Assembly: GCF_019880405.1 (NCBI RefSeq)
Contig: NZ_CP082269.1
Coordinates: 1,240,001-1,304,000 of the forward strand
Source: Enterobacter sp. C2
GTDB lineage: Bacteria; Pseudomonadota; Gammaproteobacteria; Enterobacterales; Enterobacteriaceae
Length of the DNA: 64,000 nucleotides
Reading direction: 5' to 3'
Part shown: positions 50,262 through 61,711 of the stretch, one piece after another
How the letters are laid out: the number at the start of each line of letters is the position of its first letter
How positions within the stretch are numbered: position 1 is the first letter of the stretch
Translations under genes and position numbers: made by a program
Notes under the pieces: generated by a model
Told to the model about the DNA's origin: nothing
Seen by the model: the letters and a program-made list of their open reading frames with translations, nothing else
The model's database searches: none

Positions 50262-51545
50262 TTACTGCTTCGGTGCTTCGACAACCTGGCTACCTACGCC
50301 GCGGTTGTTGAACTCCCACATGCGGTTAAAGCTGGCGTCGTTCAGGTTACGCGTGACGTTGCCTTTATCGTCCACCGCGCCGGTGTTGCCGGAGAACGGA
50401 CGTTTAGACACGGCGGCATCGCCCCAGGGTTTGGCCATGTTGAAGCCTTCGTTGATCACGCTGTCGCGGATCACCACCTGGCCGTTGGTCGCCTGGTCAA
50501 CGTCCATCGAGCGGCCGAGCTGGGCTACACCGTCACCGGCCGCGGTAAAGCGGCTGTTGGTGGCCAGGAAGCCGTAGAAGATATTAGAGAGCGTTGCCGG
50601 GGCAAAGACGTAGGCTTCCTGCTGGGTGCGGGAGTTCACTACGCGGAAATCGGTGTTATCAAAGACCACCGCGCCACGGCCAGCAACGATATCCACATCG
50701 CCCTCAACGTAGCTGTTGGTGACCAGGGTACGGGTCTGGCGATCGTTACGCAGGGTGTTATCCACGCTGCTGTTGGTCACGAAGAAGGTGTTCTGGCGAC
50801 CCAGAATGTTGACGTTGTTGATCTGTACCTTATCGCCATCGCTGCGCAGGGCCACGGCCTGGTGGTTACCGGCATCAACGCTGTCGCCAAGGTTGTTCTC
50901 GATGGTCAGGTTCTGCAGCTGCAGACCGTTATTCTGCGACCAGAAGACCGCTGAACACATCACGCCTACGCTGGCGCTGCCTTTACGCTGGCAGGTGTCA
51001 AACATATACCACGCCGGTTTACCCGGCATATATTTCCCGCCTGGGTTAACAAGACGACGCCAGCTGTTGCCATCAATTTCGGAATCCACGGCCAGGCCAA
51101 TCTTCACCTCGGCGGCTTTGTCGCCGGTACCGTAAATCGTCAGGCTGCCCGGTGCAGCGGGAACAAATACGGTGCCTTCATACTCACCCGGCAGAACGGC
51201 AATGTACTGGCGCTCGCTGGTGTGCTTGTTGATGGCTGCATCAACCGCCGCCTGGATAGAGGTGTGCGTTACGCCCGCGGTGCCCGCCGGGCCAACAACG
51301 AAGGTCGGCTGTGCAGGCAGACGAATAGCGGACGGGCTCCACGGGGCCGCGTTCTGATCCATCGATGAGAAGTAGTGAGCTGGGACAAAGTTCTGCGCTT
51401 CGTTAGCAGACAGCACCGGACGCGCTGCGTTACCGGGGGCGGCCTGCGTGGAAGGACGCTGATCCGGCGGCGTTGAGCTGCAGGCAGTCAGCGTCACGCC
51501 AAAAGCCAGGGCCAGCGTCAGACGGGAAACCGAAAATGTGTTCAA
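50262..51545 (-). CDS. ybhC: outer-membrane lipoprotein YbhC, pectinesterase-like acyl-CoA thioesterase
   Basis: A lipoprotein with a right-handed beta-helix of the pectin methylesterase family; the E. coli protein lacks pectinesterase activity and shows acyl-CoA thioesterase activity. The 427-residue precursor has a lipobox ending in Cys22 (TLTAC) and the helix repeats (GRQNTFFV, YVEGDVDIVAGRG). Same length as E. coli. Confidence 0.94.
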   Translation of the reverse strand: MNTFSVSRLTLALAFGVTLTACSSTPPDQRPSTQAAPGNAARPVLSANEAQNFVPAHYFSSMDQNAAPWSPSAIRLPAQPTFVVGPAGTAGVTHTSIQAAVDAAINKHTSERQYIAVLPGEYEGTVFVPAAPGSLTIYGTGDKAAEVKIGLAVDSEIDGNSWRRLVNPGGKYMPGKPAWYMFDTCQRKGSASVGVMCSAVFWSQNNGLQLQNLTIENNLGDSVDAGNHQAVALRSDGDKVQINNVNILGRQNTFFVTNSSVDNTLRNDRQTRTLVTNSYVEGDVDIVAGRGAVVFDNTDFRVVNSRTQQEAYVFAPATLSNIFYGFLATNSRFTAAGDGVAQLGRSMDVDQATNGQVVIRDSVINEGFNMAKPWGDAAVSKRPFSGNTGAVDDKGNVTRNLNDASFNRMWEFNNRGVGSQVVEAPKQ

Positions 51546-51589
51546 GAGGTACTCCAGACGTAATAGTTAAATAAGTTGCTATCAAGCCT

Positions 51590-51604
51590 GCTTTTTTATA
51601 CTAA
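51590..51604 (+). other. attB: lambda attB core sequence
   Basis: The 15-base core of the E. coli phage lambda attachment site (GCTTTTTTATACTAA) is present unchanged between ybhC and ybhB, the same position as in E. coli, with matching flanks (GCCT before, and TTGAGCGAAACGGG after one mismatched base). No prophage is inserted. Confidence 0.9.
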
Positions 51605-51619
51605 GTTGAGCGAAACGGG

Positions 51620-51642
51620 AAGCCGATTGTGTGAATCGGCTT
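51620..51642. terminator. hairpin between ybhB and ybhC
   Basis: AAGCCGATT (51620-51628) pairs with AATCGGCTT (51634-51642) around GTGTG, just after the ybhB stop. No strong T-run follows on the minus strand, so termination may be partial. Confidence 0.5.
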
Positions 51643-51656
51643 CAATATCGTGCTGA

Positions 51657-52133
51657 TTAGCTATAAAGGGCGGTGATCGATGCACGATCGAGAGAGTGGA
51701 AGTGGATATTAAATCCAACCATCGCCCCGCTGGCATCGGCATCGACGTCCAGCTTCTCCACGTCCAGGGCGTGAACGGTGAAGATATAGCGGTGGGTTCT
51801 CCCCTTCGGCGGTGCTGCGCCGCCGTATCCGGCCTTACCGTAGTCGGTGCGGGTTTCCAGCGCGCCCTCGGGCAGTGGAACCAGCGACGAGCCGGATCCC
51901 TGCGGCAGCACGCGGGTATCGGCAGGCAGGTTCACCACCACCCAGTGCCACCAGCCGGAGCCGGTAGGCGCATCGGGGTCGTAGCAGGTGACGGCAAAGC
52001 TTTTGCAGCCCGGCGGCACCTCGTCCCATGCCAGATGCGGCGAAATATTGTCGCCTTCGTAGCCCATGCCGTTAAAAACATGGCGATTATGTAGCTTTTC
52101 GCCCTCGCGAATGTCCTGGCTGATAAGTCTCAT
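51657..52133 (-). CDS. ybhB: PEBP/Raf-kinase-inhibitor-like protein YbhB
   Basis: A cytoplasmic phosphatidylethanolamine-binding-protein homologue of unclear function. The 158 residues match E. coli in length and carry the family ligand-site motifs CYDPDAPTGSGWWHW and GGAAPPKG. The start at 52133 (MRLISQD) has a GGAGCAACG ribosome region; the open frame runs upstream into bioA without homology. Same direction as bioA. Confidence 0.93.
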   Translation of the reverse strand: MRLISQDIREGEKLHNRHVFNGMGYEGDNISPHLAWDEVPPGCKSFAVTCYDPDAPTGSGWWHWVVVNLPADTRVLPQGSGSSLVPLPEGALETRTDYGKAGYGGAAPPKGRTHRYIFTVHALDVEKLDVDADASGAMVGFNIHFHSLDRASITALYS

Positions 52134-52185
52134 CGTTGCTCCTCTGTGAGTGGTCAACCCTAAGGCTAGAATAGCCCGTGCGTTC

Positions 52186-53475
52186 TCAGGGCGCAAAATG
52201 TGCGGGATGAGCCACCGCCGCCAGCACCGCGTCCGTTAGCTTACTGAGCTGTTCCGGCGAGATAACGTAGGGCGGCATCAGGTAGATCAGCTTGCCAAAG
52301 GGGCGGATCCAGACGCCCTGCTCGACAAAAAAGCGCTGCAGGGCGGCCATGTTCACCGGCTGGTGGGTTTCGATTACGCCGATAGCCCCCAGCACCCGCA
52401 CGTCGGCCACCGACTCTGCGGCTCTCGCCGGAGCCAGCTCGCGTTTCAGCTGCGCCTCAATGGCGGCAACCTGCACCTGCCACTCGCCGCGCGCCAGCAG
52501 CTCAAGGCTGGCGTTCGCCACTGCGCAGGCCAGCGGATTACCCATAAAGGTTGGGCCGTGCATAAAGCAGCCTGCTTCGCCGTTGCTAATGGTTTCAGCT
52601 ACCTCACGGGTAGTGAGCGTCGCCGACAGGGTCATGGTTCCGCCGGTCAGCGCTTTGCCGAGGCAAAGAATATCCGGAGTAATGTCCGCATGCTCGCAGG
52701 CAAAGAGTTTGCCGGTACGGCCAAAGCCGGTGGCGATCTCATCGGCGATCAGCAGGATCCCCTCCCGGTCGCACATCCGGCGGATGCGCTTAAGCACCTC
52801 TGGATGGTAGAGGCGCATCCCGCCCGCGCCCTGCACAATCGGCTCCAGAATAACGGCGGCAATCTCATGGCGATGGGCAGCCATCAGGCGGGCAAAGCCT
52901 ACGATATCCCGCTCGTCCCACTCGCCGTCGAAGCGGCTCTCCGGCGCGGGGGCAAAGAGGTTGTCCGGCAGGTAGCCTGCCCACAGGCTGTGCATGGAGT
53001 TATCCGGATCGCAGGCCGACATCGCACCAAAGGTATCGCCATGATAGCCCCGGCGGAAGGTCAGAAAGCGACGGCGCGGCTCTCCCTTCGCCTGCCAGTA
53101 TTGCAGGGCCATCTTCATCGAGACCTCTACCGCTACCGAGCCAGAGTCGGCCAGGAAGACGCACTCCAGCGCCTCGGGGGTCATTGCCACCAGCTTGCGG
53201 CAGAGCGACACCGCCGGGGCATGGGTAATGCCGCCAAACATCACGTGCGACATCGCCTCGATCTGCGTTTTCATCGCCGCGTTGAGGTGCGGGTGGTTAT
53301 AGCCGTGGATGGCCGCCCACCACGAAGACATGCCGTCTACCAGCTGCTCACCGGAAGCAAGCTGAAGCTCGCAACCCTGCGCAGACTGCACGGGATAGAC
53401 CGGCAGCGGGGAGGTCATGGAGGTATAGGGGTGCCAGATATGGCGGCGGTCAAAGGCGAGATCATCCTGGGTCAT
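52186..53475 (-). CDS. bioA: adenosylmethionine-8-amino-7-oxononanoate aminotransferase BioA
   Basis: Converts 7-keto-8-aminopelargonate to 7,8-diaminopelargonate using S-adenosylmethionine as amino donor. The 429-residue class III aminotransferase has the PLP lysine Lys274 (CLGKALTGG), Asp245 and Tyr144. Start at 53475 (MTQDDLAF). Divergent from bioBFCD across a shared BirA operator. Confidence 0.97.
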   Translation of the reverse strand: MTQDDLAFDRRHIWHPYTSMTSPLPVYPVQSAQGCELQLASGEQLVDGMSSWWAAIHGYNHPHLNAAMKTQIEAMSHVMFGGITHAPAVSLCRKLVAMTPEALECVFLADSGSVAVEVSMKMALQYWQAKGEPRRRFLTFRRGYHGDTFGAMSACDPDNSMHSLWAGYLPDNLFAPAPESRFDGEWDERDIVGFARLMAAHRHEIAAVILEPIVQGAGGMRLYHPEVLKRIRRMCDREGILLIADEIATGFGRTGKLFACEHADITPDILCLGKALTGGTMTLSATLTTREVAETISNGEAGCFMHGPTFMGNPLACAVANASLELLARGEWQVQVAAIEAQLKRELAPARAAESVADVRVLGAIGVIETHQPVNMAALQRFFVEQGVWIRPFGKLIYLMPPYVISPEQLSKLTDAVLAAVAHPAHFAP

Positions 53476-53482
53476 AATCGAC

Positions 53483-53516
53483 TTGTAAACCAAATTAAAA
53501 AGATTTAGGTTTACGA
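53483..53516. promoter_or_regulatory. BirA (biotin repressor) operator
   Basis: TTGTAAACC at 53483-53491 and GGTTTACGA at 53508-53516 with a 16-base spacer match the bio operator arrangement (one arm base differs from a perfect repeat). Biotinyl-AMP-bound BirA dimers block both the bioA and bioB promoters here. Confidence 0.93.
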
Positions 53517-53560
53517 TCATAACCCAAACATGAACTCATTTCACCTTTTGGAGAAGCCCC

Positions 53561-54601
53561 ATGGCTCACCACGCACGCTGGACACTGTCGCAAGTTACCG
53601 AGCTGTTTGAAAAACCGCTGCTCGACCTGCTGTTTGAAGCGCAGACCATTCATCGTCAGCACTTCGATCCTCGCCAGGTTCAGGTTAGCACCCTGCTGTC
53701 GATCAAAACCGGGGCCTGTCCGGAAGATTGCAAATACTGCCCGCAAAGTTCGCGCTACAAAACCGGGCTGGAGACGGAGCGCCTGATGGAGGTGGAGCAG
53801 GTACTGGACTCGGCCCGCAAGGCTAAAAACGCCGGGTCGACCCGCTTCTGCATGGGCGCGGCGTGGAAGAACCCGCACGAGCGCGATATGCCTTACCTGG
53901 AGCAGATGGTGCAGGGCGTAAAAGCGATGGGCCTCGAAGCCTGCATGACCCTGGGCACCCTTGACGAAACCCAGGCTCAGCGGCTGGCGTCGGCGGGGCT
54001 GGACTACTACAACCACAACCTCGACACCTCCCCGGAGTTCTACGGCAACATCATTACCACCCGTACCTATCAGGAGCGTCTCGACACCCTCGATAAGGTA
54101 CGCGACGCGGGCATCAAGGTCTGCTCGGGCGGCATCGTCGGCCTGGGTGAAACGGTCAAGGATCGCGCAGGCCTGCTGCTGCAGCTGGCTAACCTGCCGA
54201 CGCCGCCGGAGAGCGTGCCGATCAACATGCTGGTGAAGGTCAAGGGGACCCCGCTGGCGGATAACGACGACGTCGACGCCTTCGACTTTATTCGCACCAT
54301 TGCGGTGGCGCGCATCATGATGCCGACCTCGTTTGTGCGTCTCTCCGCTGGTCGCGAGCAGATGAACGAGCAGACCCAGGCGATGTGCTTTATGGCCGGG
54401 GCCAACTCCATTTTCTACGGCTGCAAGCTGCTCACCACCCCGAACCCGGAAGAGGATAAAGACGTTCAGCTGTTCCGCAAGCTTGGGCTGAACCCGCAGC
54501 AGACTGACGTAATGACCGGCGATAACGAGCAGCAGCAAAAGCTGGAGCAGCAGATCTTTAACGCCGATACCGACCAGTTCTACAACGCGGCGGCGCTATG
54601 A
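53561..54601 (+). CDS. bioB: biotin synthase BioB
   Basis: Radical SAM enzyme that inserts sulfur into dethiobiotin. The 346-residue product has the CxxxCxxC cluster motif (Cys53, Cys57, Cys60) and the further cysteines of the [2Fe-2S] cluster (FCMGAA, EACMTLG, KVCSGG). First gene of bioBFCD; overlaps bioF by 4 bases. Confidence 0.98.
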   Translation: MAHHARWTLSQVTELFEKPLLDLLFEAQTIHRQHFDPRQVQVSTLLSIKTGACPEDCKYCPQSSRYKTGLETERLMEVEQVLDSARKAKNAGSTRFCMGAAWKNPHERDMPYLEQMVQGVKAMGLEACMTLGTLDETQAQRLASAGLDYYNHNLDTSPEFYGNIITTRTYQERLDTLDKVRDAGIKVCSGGIVGLGETVKDRAGLLLQLANLPTPPESVPINMLVKVKGTPLADNDDVDAFDFIRTIAVARIMMPTSFVRLSAGREQMNEQTQAMCFMAGANSIFYGCKLLTTPNPEEDKDVQLFRKLGLNPQQTDVMTGDNEQQQKLEQQIFNADTDQFYNAAAL

Positions 54602-55755
54602 GCTGGCAGCAGCGCATCGATAGTGCCTTAGCGACCCGGCGGGCCGCCGACGCCCTGCGTACGCGCCGGGTGGTCGAGCAGGGCGCGGGGCGCTGGCTGA
54701 CGGTGGGCGACAGCCGCTACTGCAACTTCTCCAGCAATGATTATCTTGGCTTAAGCCAGCACCCGGCTATCGTGCGTGCCTGGCAGCAGGGAGCTGAACA
54801 GTACGGCGTGGGCAGCGGCGGCTCCGGGCACGTCAGCGGCTATACCCGGGCGCATTATGCTCTGGAGAGCGAGCTGGCGGAGTGGCTGGGCTACCCTCGG
54901 GCGCTGCTGTTTATCTCCGGCTTTGCCGCCAACCAGGCGGTAATTGCCGCCCTGACTGGCAAAGAGGATCGCATCGTGGCGGATAAGCTCAGCCACGCTT
55001 CTCTGCTGGAAGCCGCCAGCTTCAGTCCGGCTCAGCTGCGGCGCTTTGCTCATAACGACGTCAGCCAGCTCGCCGCGCTGCTGGATAAACCCTGTGACGG
55101 CCAGCAGCTGGCGGTGACCGAAGGCGTCTTCAGCATGGATGGCGACAGCGCGCCGCTGGCCGCCATTGCCGAGCAGGTACGCCGCGCCGGGGCCTGGCTG
55201 CTGGTAGATGATGCCCACGGCATCGCCGTCACTGGTCACGAAGGGCGCGGTAGCTGTCAGCAGCAGGAGGTGAAGCCCGAGCTGCTGGTGGTCACCTTTG
55301 GCAAAGGCTTCGGCGTCAGCGGCGCGGCGGTGCTGTGCAGCGAGGCGGTTGCCACCTACTTCGAACAGTTTGCTCGCCATCTGATCTACAGCACCTCTAT
55401 GCCTCCCGCTCAGGCCGTGGCCCTCAGCGCCGCGCTGAGCGTGATCCGGGGAGAGGAGGGCGACCAACGCCGGGCGGCGCTCGCCGGGCTCATTCAACGC
55501 TTTCGCCATGGCGCAGCGGCGCTGCCGGGGCGCATCACCCATTCCCAAAGCGCCATCCAGCCGCTGATCGTTGGCGATAACAGCCGGGCGCTGAGCCTGG
55601 CGGAGCGCCTGCGACAGAAAGGGTGCTGGGTGACCGCTATTCGTCCTCCTACCGTCCCCGCAGGCACGGCGCGCCTGCGTCTGACCCTGACGGCGGCTCA
55701 TCAGCCCGAGGACATCGATCGTCTGCTGGAGGTCCTGCATGAGTCTGGTGAATAA
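54598..55755 (+). CDS. bioF: 8-amino-7-oxononanoate synthase BioF
   Basis: PLP enzyme condensing pimeloyl-ACP and alanine to 7-keto-8-aminopelargonate. The 385 residues match the family, with the PLP lysine in [11 protein letters not shown] and the VDDAHG aspartate region. Start overlaps the bioB stop by 4 bases, and its end overlaps bioC by 17. Confidence 0.97.
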   Translation: MSWQQRIDSALATRRAADALRTRRVVEQGAGRWLTVGDSRYCNFSSNDYLGLSQHPAIVRAWQQGAEQYGVGSGGSGHVSGYTRAHYALESELAEWLGYPRALLFISGFAANQAVIAALTGKEDRIVADKLSHASLLEAASFSPAQLRRFAHNDVSQLAALLDKPCDGQQLAVTEGVFSMDGDSAPLAAIAEQVRRAGAWLLVDDAHGIAVTGHEGRGSCQQQEVKPELLVVTFGKGFGVSGAAVLCSEAVATYFEQFARHLIYSTSMPPAQAVALSAALSVIRGEEGDQRRAALAGLIQRFRHGAAALPGRITHSQSAIQPLIVGDNSRALSLAERLRQKGCWVTAIRPPTVPAGTARLRLTLTAAHQPEDIDRLLEVLHESGE

Positions 55756-56494
55756 GCGTGCGGTAGCAGCGGCCTTTGGCCGGGCGGCACAGAGCTACGA
55801 CAGTCATGCTCAGCTGCAGCGCCAGAGCGCGGATCTGCTGCTGGCGAAGCTGGGTGAACGCAGGCCTGCAAGCGTGCTGGACGCGGGCTGTGGGCCGGGC
55901 AGCATGAGCCGCTACTGGCGGGACGCGGGGGCTGAAGTCACCGCCCTCGATCTCTCTCTGCCGATGCTCAGGCAGGCGCAGAGTCAGCAGGCCGCGCAGC
56001 ACTATGTTGCGGCGGATATTGAGGCGCTGCCTCTGGCCGACGCCCGGTTCGATCTCGCCTGGAGCAACCTTGCTGTGCAGTGGTGCAATGATTTAGGCCA
56101 GGCACTGAAGGCGCTGCATCGCGTCGTGCGCCCCGGCGGGGCGGTAGCCTTTACCACCCTGGCGAGCGGATCGCTGCCGGAGCTGCACCAGGCCTGGCGA
56201 GCGGTAGACAGCCGACCTCACGCAAATCGATTTTTAGCAGAGGAGACGCTGGCGGAAACCGTTAGCGCCTGGCGCGGCCGGTGGGGCATTAAGCCTGTCA
56301 CGCTGGCCTTTGACGATGCCCTGGCGGCCATGCGCTCGCTAAAGGGCATCGGCGCGACACACCTGCATGCTGGCAGGCATAACACGCCCCTGACCCGCGG
56401 TCAGCTTCAGCGCCTGCAGCTGGCGTGGCCGCAGCAGCAGGGCAGGTGCCAGCTGACCTATTCACTTTTTTGGGGAGTTATTGAACGTGACTGA
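55739..56494 (+). CDS. bioC: malonyl-ACP O-methyltransferase BioC
   Basis: Methylates malonyl-ACP so that it enters fatty acid synthesis as a pimeloyl precursor. The 251-residue SAM methyltransferase has motif [10 protein letters not shown] (about 46-54) and the VVRPGG post-motif. Its start lies 17 bases inside bioF and its end overlaps bioD by 8, implying translational coupling. Confidence 0.96.
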   Translation: MSLVNKRAVAAAFGRAAQSYDSHAQLQRQSADLLLAKLGERRPASVLDAGCGPGSMSRYWRDAGAEVTALDLSLPMLRQAQSQQAAQHYVAADIEALPLADARFDLAWSNLAVQWCNDLGQALKALHRVVRPGGAVAFTTLASGSLPELHQAWRAVDSRPHANRFLAEETLAETVSAWRGRWGIKPVTLAFDDALAAMRSLKGIGATHLHAGRHNTPLTRGQLQRLQLAWPQQQGRCQLTYSLFWGVIERD

Positions 56495-57209
56495 ACGTTA
56501 CTTTGTTACCGGCACGGATACGGAAGTAGGGAAAACGGTAGCCAGCTGTGCGCTGTTGCAGGCCGCCGCCCAGGCAGGATGGCAAACCGCAGGCTACAAA
56601 CCGGTCGCCTCGGGCAGTGAGATGACGCCAGAGGGGCTGCGTAACAGCGACGCGCTGGCCCTGCAGCACAACAGTACCCTGGCCCTGCGCTACGAGGCCG
56701 TGAATCCGTATACCTTTGCTGAGCCCACGTCGCCGCACATCGTCAGCGCCGCCCTCGGACAGCCTATTGAGGCCGAAACGCTCTCGGCTGGGCTGCGCAT
56801 GCTGGAGGCGCAGGCGGAGTGGGTGCTGGTAGAGGGGGCCGGGGGATGGTTTACACCGCTCTCGGAGACCCTGACCTTTGCCGACTGGGCTACTCAGGAG
56901 CAGCTGCCGGTGATTTTAGTGGTGGGCGTTAAGCTTGGCTGCATCAACCATGCGGTACTGACCGCCCAGGCGGTGCTGCAAGCCGGGCTGCGGCTGGCGG
57001 GCTGGGTTGCTAACGACGTGGTACCGCCAGGACAACGCCACACTGAGTATCTGGCAACGCTTAAGCGCATGCTGCCCGCGCCATTCCTCGGGGAGATCCC
57101 GTGGCTGGAGAACGCCGCGCCTGAGAGTGACATCGGCCATTGGCTCGATCTCAGTGCGTTAGGTTCGGCGTCATCCACTGGGAAAGCAGCGGATCGTCCA
57201 GCTGCGTAA
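56487..57209 (+). CDS. bioD: dethiobiotin synthetase BioD with C-terminal extension
   Basis: ATP-dependent enzyme closing the ureido ring of dethiobiotin. The product has the P-loop GTDTEVGKT (about 8-16) and KPVASGSE and VEGAGGW motifs. Start taken at GTG 56487 (GGGGAG 9 bases upstream); TTG at 56481 is too close to the ribosome site. With 240 residues it exceeds the E. coli protein (225): the last 15 or so residues ([15 protein letters not shown]) are not family-like and run 59 bases antisense into the next gene. The original stop seems to have been lost when the downstream gene arrived. Confidence 0.94.
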   Translation: MTERYFVTGTDTEVGKTVASCALLQAAAQAGWQTAGYKPVASGSEMTPEGLRNSDALALQHNSTLALRYEAVNPYTFAEPTSPHIVSAALGQPIEAETLSAGLRMLEAQAEWVLVEGAGGWFTPLSETLTFADWATQEQLPVILVVGVKLGCINHAVLTAQAVLQAGLRLAGWVANDVVPPGQRHTEYLATLKRMLPAPFLGEIPWLENAAPESDIGHWLDLSALGSASSTGKAADRPAA

Positions 57210-57873
57210 CGCTTCCCTGGGCCACGTTGCGACCCTGATGCAGAAGATAGAAGCGGTCAGCGACGCGGCGCACAAATGTCAGGTGCTGCTCCGCCAGCAG
57301 GATAGTCATGCCGAAGTCCTGGTTCAGGCGCACCAGCAGGTTACCCAGCTTATGGACAAAGGCCTGACCCAGCCCTCGGGTTGGCTCATCCAGGATCAGC
57401 AGGCGCGGGCGGGTCACCAGCGCCCGGGCCAGCGCCAGCTGATGCTGGTTATCCTCTGATAGCCCGGCGCTCTTAACCTGGCGCAGGGCATACAGTTCGG
57501 GAAAGAGATCGTAGATATCCCGTGTCACCGCGCTACGTGGCTCGCCGACCGCCAGCCAGGCGATCTGTAAATTCTCCTCCACCGTAAGCTGGGAAAAGAT
57601 CCGCCTCTCCTGCGATACGCAGGCAATGCCCATCGCCGGACGATCCTCCATTTTTACCTGCAACAGGTTCAGCGGAGCCGCCCCGACCTCCTGCCAGGTC
57701 ATGCTGCCGCTCTCCACAGGCAGATAGCCAGAGATGCAGTTGACCAGCGTGGTTTTCCCCATTCCCGGCAGCCCCATTACGCAGGTGCAGGTGCCCGGGA
57801 TAAGATCGAGATCGACATTCCAAAGCGTATGCCGATCGCCGTAATAATGATTTACTGCACGTAAGCTCAACAT
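57151..57873 (-). CDS. orphan ABC transporter ATP-binding protein, UrtE/LivF-like
   Basis: A 240-residue ABC ATPase most like UrtE (urea) or LivF (branched-chain amino acid) subunits. Walker A GLPGMGKTT at 34-42, Walker B LLILDEP at 158-164 and AEQH near the switch region are intact. The signature reads LSEDN (138-142) instead of LSGGQ, losing both glycines. No permease or binding-protein gene lies nearby. Start at 57873 (MLSLRAVNHYY) has GAGAGG 6 bases upstream; the frame is open 14 residues more. It either serves a transporter encoded elsewhere or is a decaying or repurposed fragment. It overlaps bioD convergently. Confidence 0.8.
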   Translation of the reverse strand: MLSLRAVNHYYGDRHTLWNVDLDLIPGTCTCVMGLPGMGKTTLVNCISGYLPVESGSMTWQEVGAAPLNLLQVKMEDRPAMGIACVSQERRIFSQLTVEENLQIAWLAVGEPRSAVTRDIYDLFPELYALRQVKSAGLSEDNQHQLALARALVTRPRLLILDEPTRGLGQAFVHKLGNLLVRLNQDFGMTILLAEQHLTFVRRVADRFYLLHQGRNVAQGSVTQLDDPLLSQWMTPNLTH

Positions 57874-58165
57874 CGGTTCCTCTCCCGGACCTGGTCTGTA
57901 AATGATATGTTGCAAAAGCCTTGCCAGAAGCGTGTTATGCTCTGTTTTTCAGAGCAGGATGACGAAAAAACGCTAAATTCCTCTTTTCCACCGCTCTGCC
58001 TGATTGCATCTGCACGGTGTTAGTGCTAGATGCAGGCGGATCTGATTTTTGGTGGTGCAGTCGCGTCGGAATGCGATAAAAAATGGTGGGAAAATTTTTT
58101 TACCTGCGTGCCGTTTCGCAAAATGCGATTTTCGCTGAGTCACAGGGGGTACGGGCTGGCGACAG

Positions 58166-58188
58166 TTATCCACTATTCCTGTGGATAA
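58166..58188. promoter_or_regulatory. inverted pair of DnaA boxes upstream of uvrB
   Basis: TTATCCACT (58166-58174) faces TGTGGATAA (58180-58188, the complement of the perfect box TTATCCACA) across 5 bases. E. coli has DnaA boxes in its distal uvrB promoter region, so this is probably a conserved DnaA-binding site. Confidence 0.75.
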
Positions 58189-58491
58189 CCTTGTGCATTA
58201 GAGTTAGAAAACGCGTGCAAAGCGAGAGAACACGCGGCTTAGGCATGAATTGATGCGAAACGCGGCTTTTTAGATAATTATTATAAAATCAATACGTTAA
58301 ATAAAAGCAATGCGTGTAAGAAAAGTGTCACCCACTGACACAAAACTTTCACCACCCGACTTGACAAATGTTAAATCGCAAAAAGTTCTGGGGATAAGAT
58401 ATTTTTTTTAGTTTTTAATTCTGCATCAGGCGCAAATTTTCCTTACGGCACTTGAAATTGCCTTATGTAACACAGATATTCCCATCTGCCA

Positions 58492-58513
58492 CTGGGTTTT
58501 CATCCAGTATAAT
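58492..58513 (+). promoter_or_regulatory. LexA box and -10 element of the uvrB promoter
   Basis: CTG-N10-CAG at 58492-58507 is a LexA (SOS) box and directly abuts the perfect -10 hexamer TATAAT at 58508-58513. This is the arrangement of the SOS-inducible E. coli uvrB P2 promoter. Confidence 0.88.
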
Positions 58514-58585
58514 TTATTGGCAAAATCCGCCGCCGCGAGTAAAATTACTCACCTGCCCGCTCATTCCTTCATCAGGTAGCCATTC

Positions 58586-60607
<2,022 letters not shown>

Positions 60608-60612
60608 TCTGC

Positions 60613-61707
60613 CTAAACGACAGGCGGAAACTGCACCCAGGCCCGTACGCCGGGCCTGGACGTGCGGTTATGCAGGTAGAACTGCGCATCGTGCAGCTGG
60701 GCGATGCGGCTGACGATGCTCAGCCCCAGTCCGATCCCGCCGTAGCGGCTGTCCATCCGCACAAAGGCTTTGCTTAGCTCTTTGCTTTTCGCCTCGTCCA
60801 CGCCGGGGCCTTCATCTTCCACTGCCAGCACCGGCGCAGGCGTCTGCTCAAGTTTGAGGGTAATCACGCTCTTCTCCGGGCTGTAGCGGTGCGCATTCTC
60901 CACCAGGTTTCTGAGCAGCACCCGAAGTTGAACGGCGTCTCCGCGTACCGCCACGTCTTCCTGATCCTCGGGCAGCACCAGCGTCTGCTGGTGAGTGCCC
61001 AGCATCGTCTGTAGCTCATCCTGAAGAGGCAGCATGACGTCGCGGATGAGCATCACCTGCTGGTAGCTGCCCGCCGAGAACGACTGCGCCATGCGCGCCA
61101 GCTGCAGCAGCTGGGAGACGCTCTCCGTCATCTGGTCAATACGTAAGATCAGGCGGCTGACATCAACGGAAGGGTGGCTTTTTGCCAGCAGCTCCAGGTG
61201 CAGACGCAGCCCCGCCAGCGGGGTGCGCAGTTCATGGGCCACGTCGGCTGTGAAGAGCCGCTCGCGATCGAGCGTCAGGTTGAGGCGCGCCACCAGCTGG
61301 TTAATGGCCGAACTGACCGCCTCCACCTCCGCCGAGGGATTATTGAGCACAATCGGCTGCAGGTTATCAGAGGTACGGATCTCCAGCTCCCGCTGCAGAT
61401 CGCGCAGCGGACGGGTGATAAGCTTTACCGCCTGCATGCAGATGAGCAGGGCCATGCCGATAATAAACAGGCTCGGTACCAGCAGGCTAGCAACCGCCTC
61501 ATGCACCTCGCGCTCAATATGCGCATGGTTGTTGTGCTTGTAGATAGCACTCTCCACCAGCAACTGGATCTGCTCCTTGCTCTCATGCCATAGCCAGAAG
61601 ACGCTGATGAGCTGAAACAGCACCAGGATCGAGCCAATAGTCAGCAGCAGGCGTCCGCGGAGGGTCCAGCGGGTAGGGGAGAGCCTCTTTTTTATCTTCT
61701 CTGGCAT
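60613..61707 (-). CDS. pmrB: sensor histidine kinase PmrB (BasS)
   Basis: Inner-membrane sensor for Fe3+, Al3+ and mild acid that controls lipid A modification. The 364 residues have two membrane helices (about 19-40 and 74-96) around a short periplasmic loop with the two iron-binding ExxE motifs (Glu42/45 and Glu67/70). A HAMP domain, the phospho-acceptor His158 (ADVAHELRTPLAG), the N-box LLRNLVENAHRYS and G-boxes DEGPG and GGIGLGL follow. It lies 4 bases after pmrA. In E. coli basSR is elsewhere on the chromosome. Confidence 0.93.
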   Translation of the reverse strand: MPEKIKKRLSPTRWTLRGRLLLTIGSILVLFQLISVFWLWHESKEQIQLLVESAIYKHNNHAHIEREVHEAVASLLVPSLFIIGMALLICMQAVKLITRPLRDLQRELEIRTSDNLQPIVLNNPSAEVEAVSSAINQLVARLNLTLDRERLFTADVAHELRTPLAGLRLHLELLAKSHPSVDVSRLILRIDQMTESVSQLLQLARMAQSFSAGSYQQVMLIRDVMLPLQDELQTMLGTHQQTLVLPEDQEDVAVRGDAVQLRVLLRNLVENAHRYSPEKSVITLKLEQTPAPVLAVEDEGPGVDEAKSKELSKAFVRMDSRYGGIGLGLSIVSRIAQLHDAQFYLHNRTSRPGVRAWVQFPPVV

Positions 61708-61711
61708 AGGG

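Larger units (their letters stand above)
57874..58585. promoter_or_regulatory. long uvrB upstream region
   Basis: About 710 bases without a gene, AT-rich between 58250 and 58480. Beyond the separately listed DnaA-box pair, LexA box and -10 element, no gene-sized frame or repeat is seen. E. coli uvrB also has a long leader with several promoters. Confidence 0.7.

Noticed and set aside
52363-53508. Plus-strand 381-codon open frame across bioA
   Set aside because: Antisense shadow of bioA; composition typical of a reversed frame and no homology recognised.
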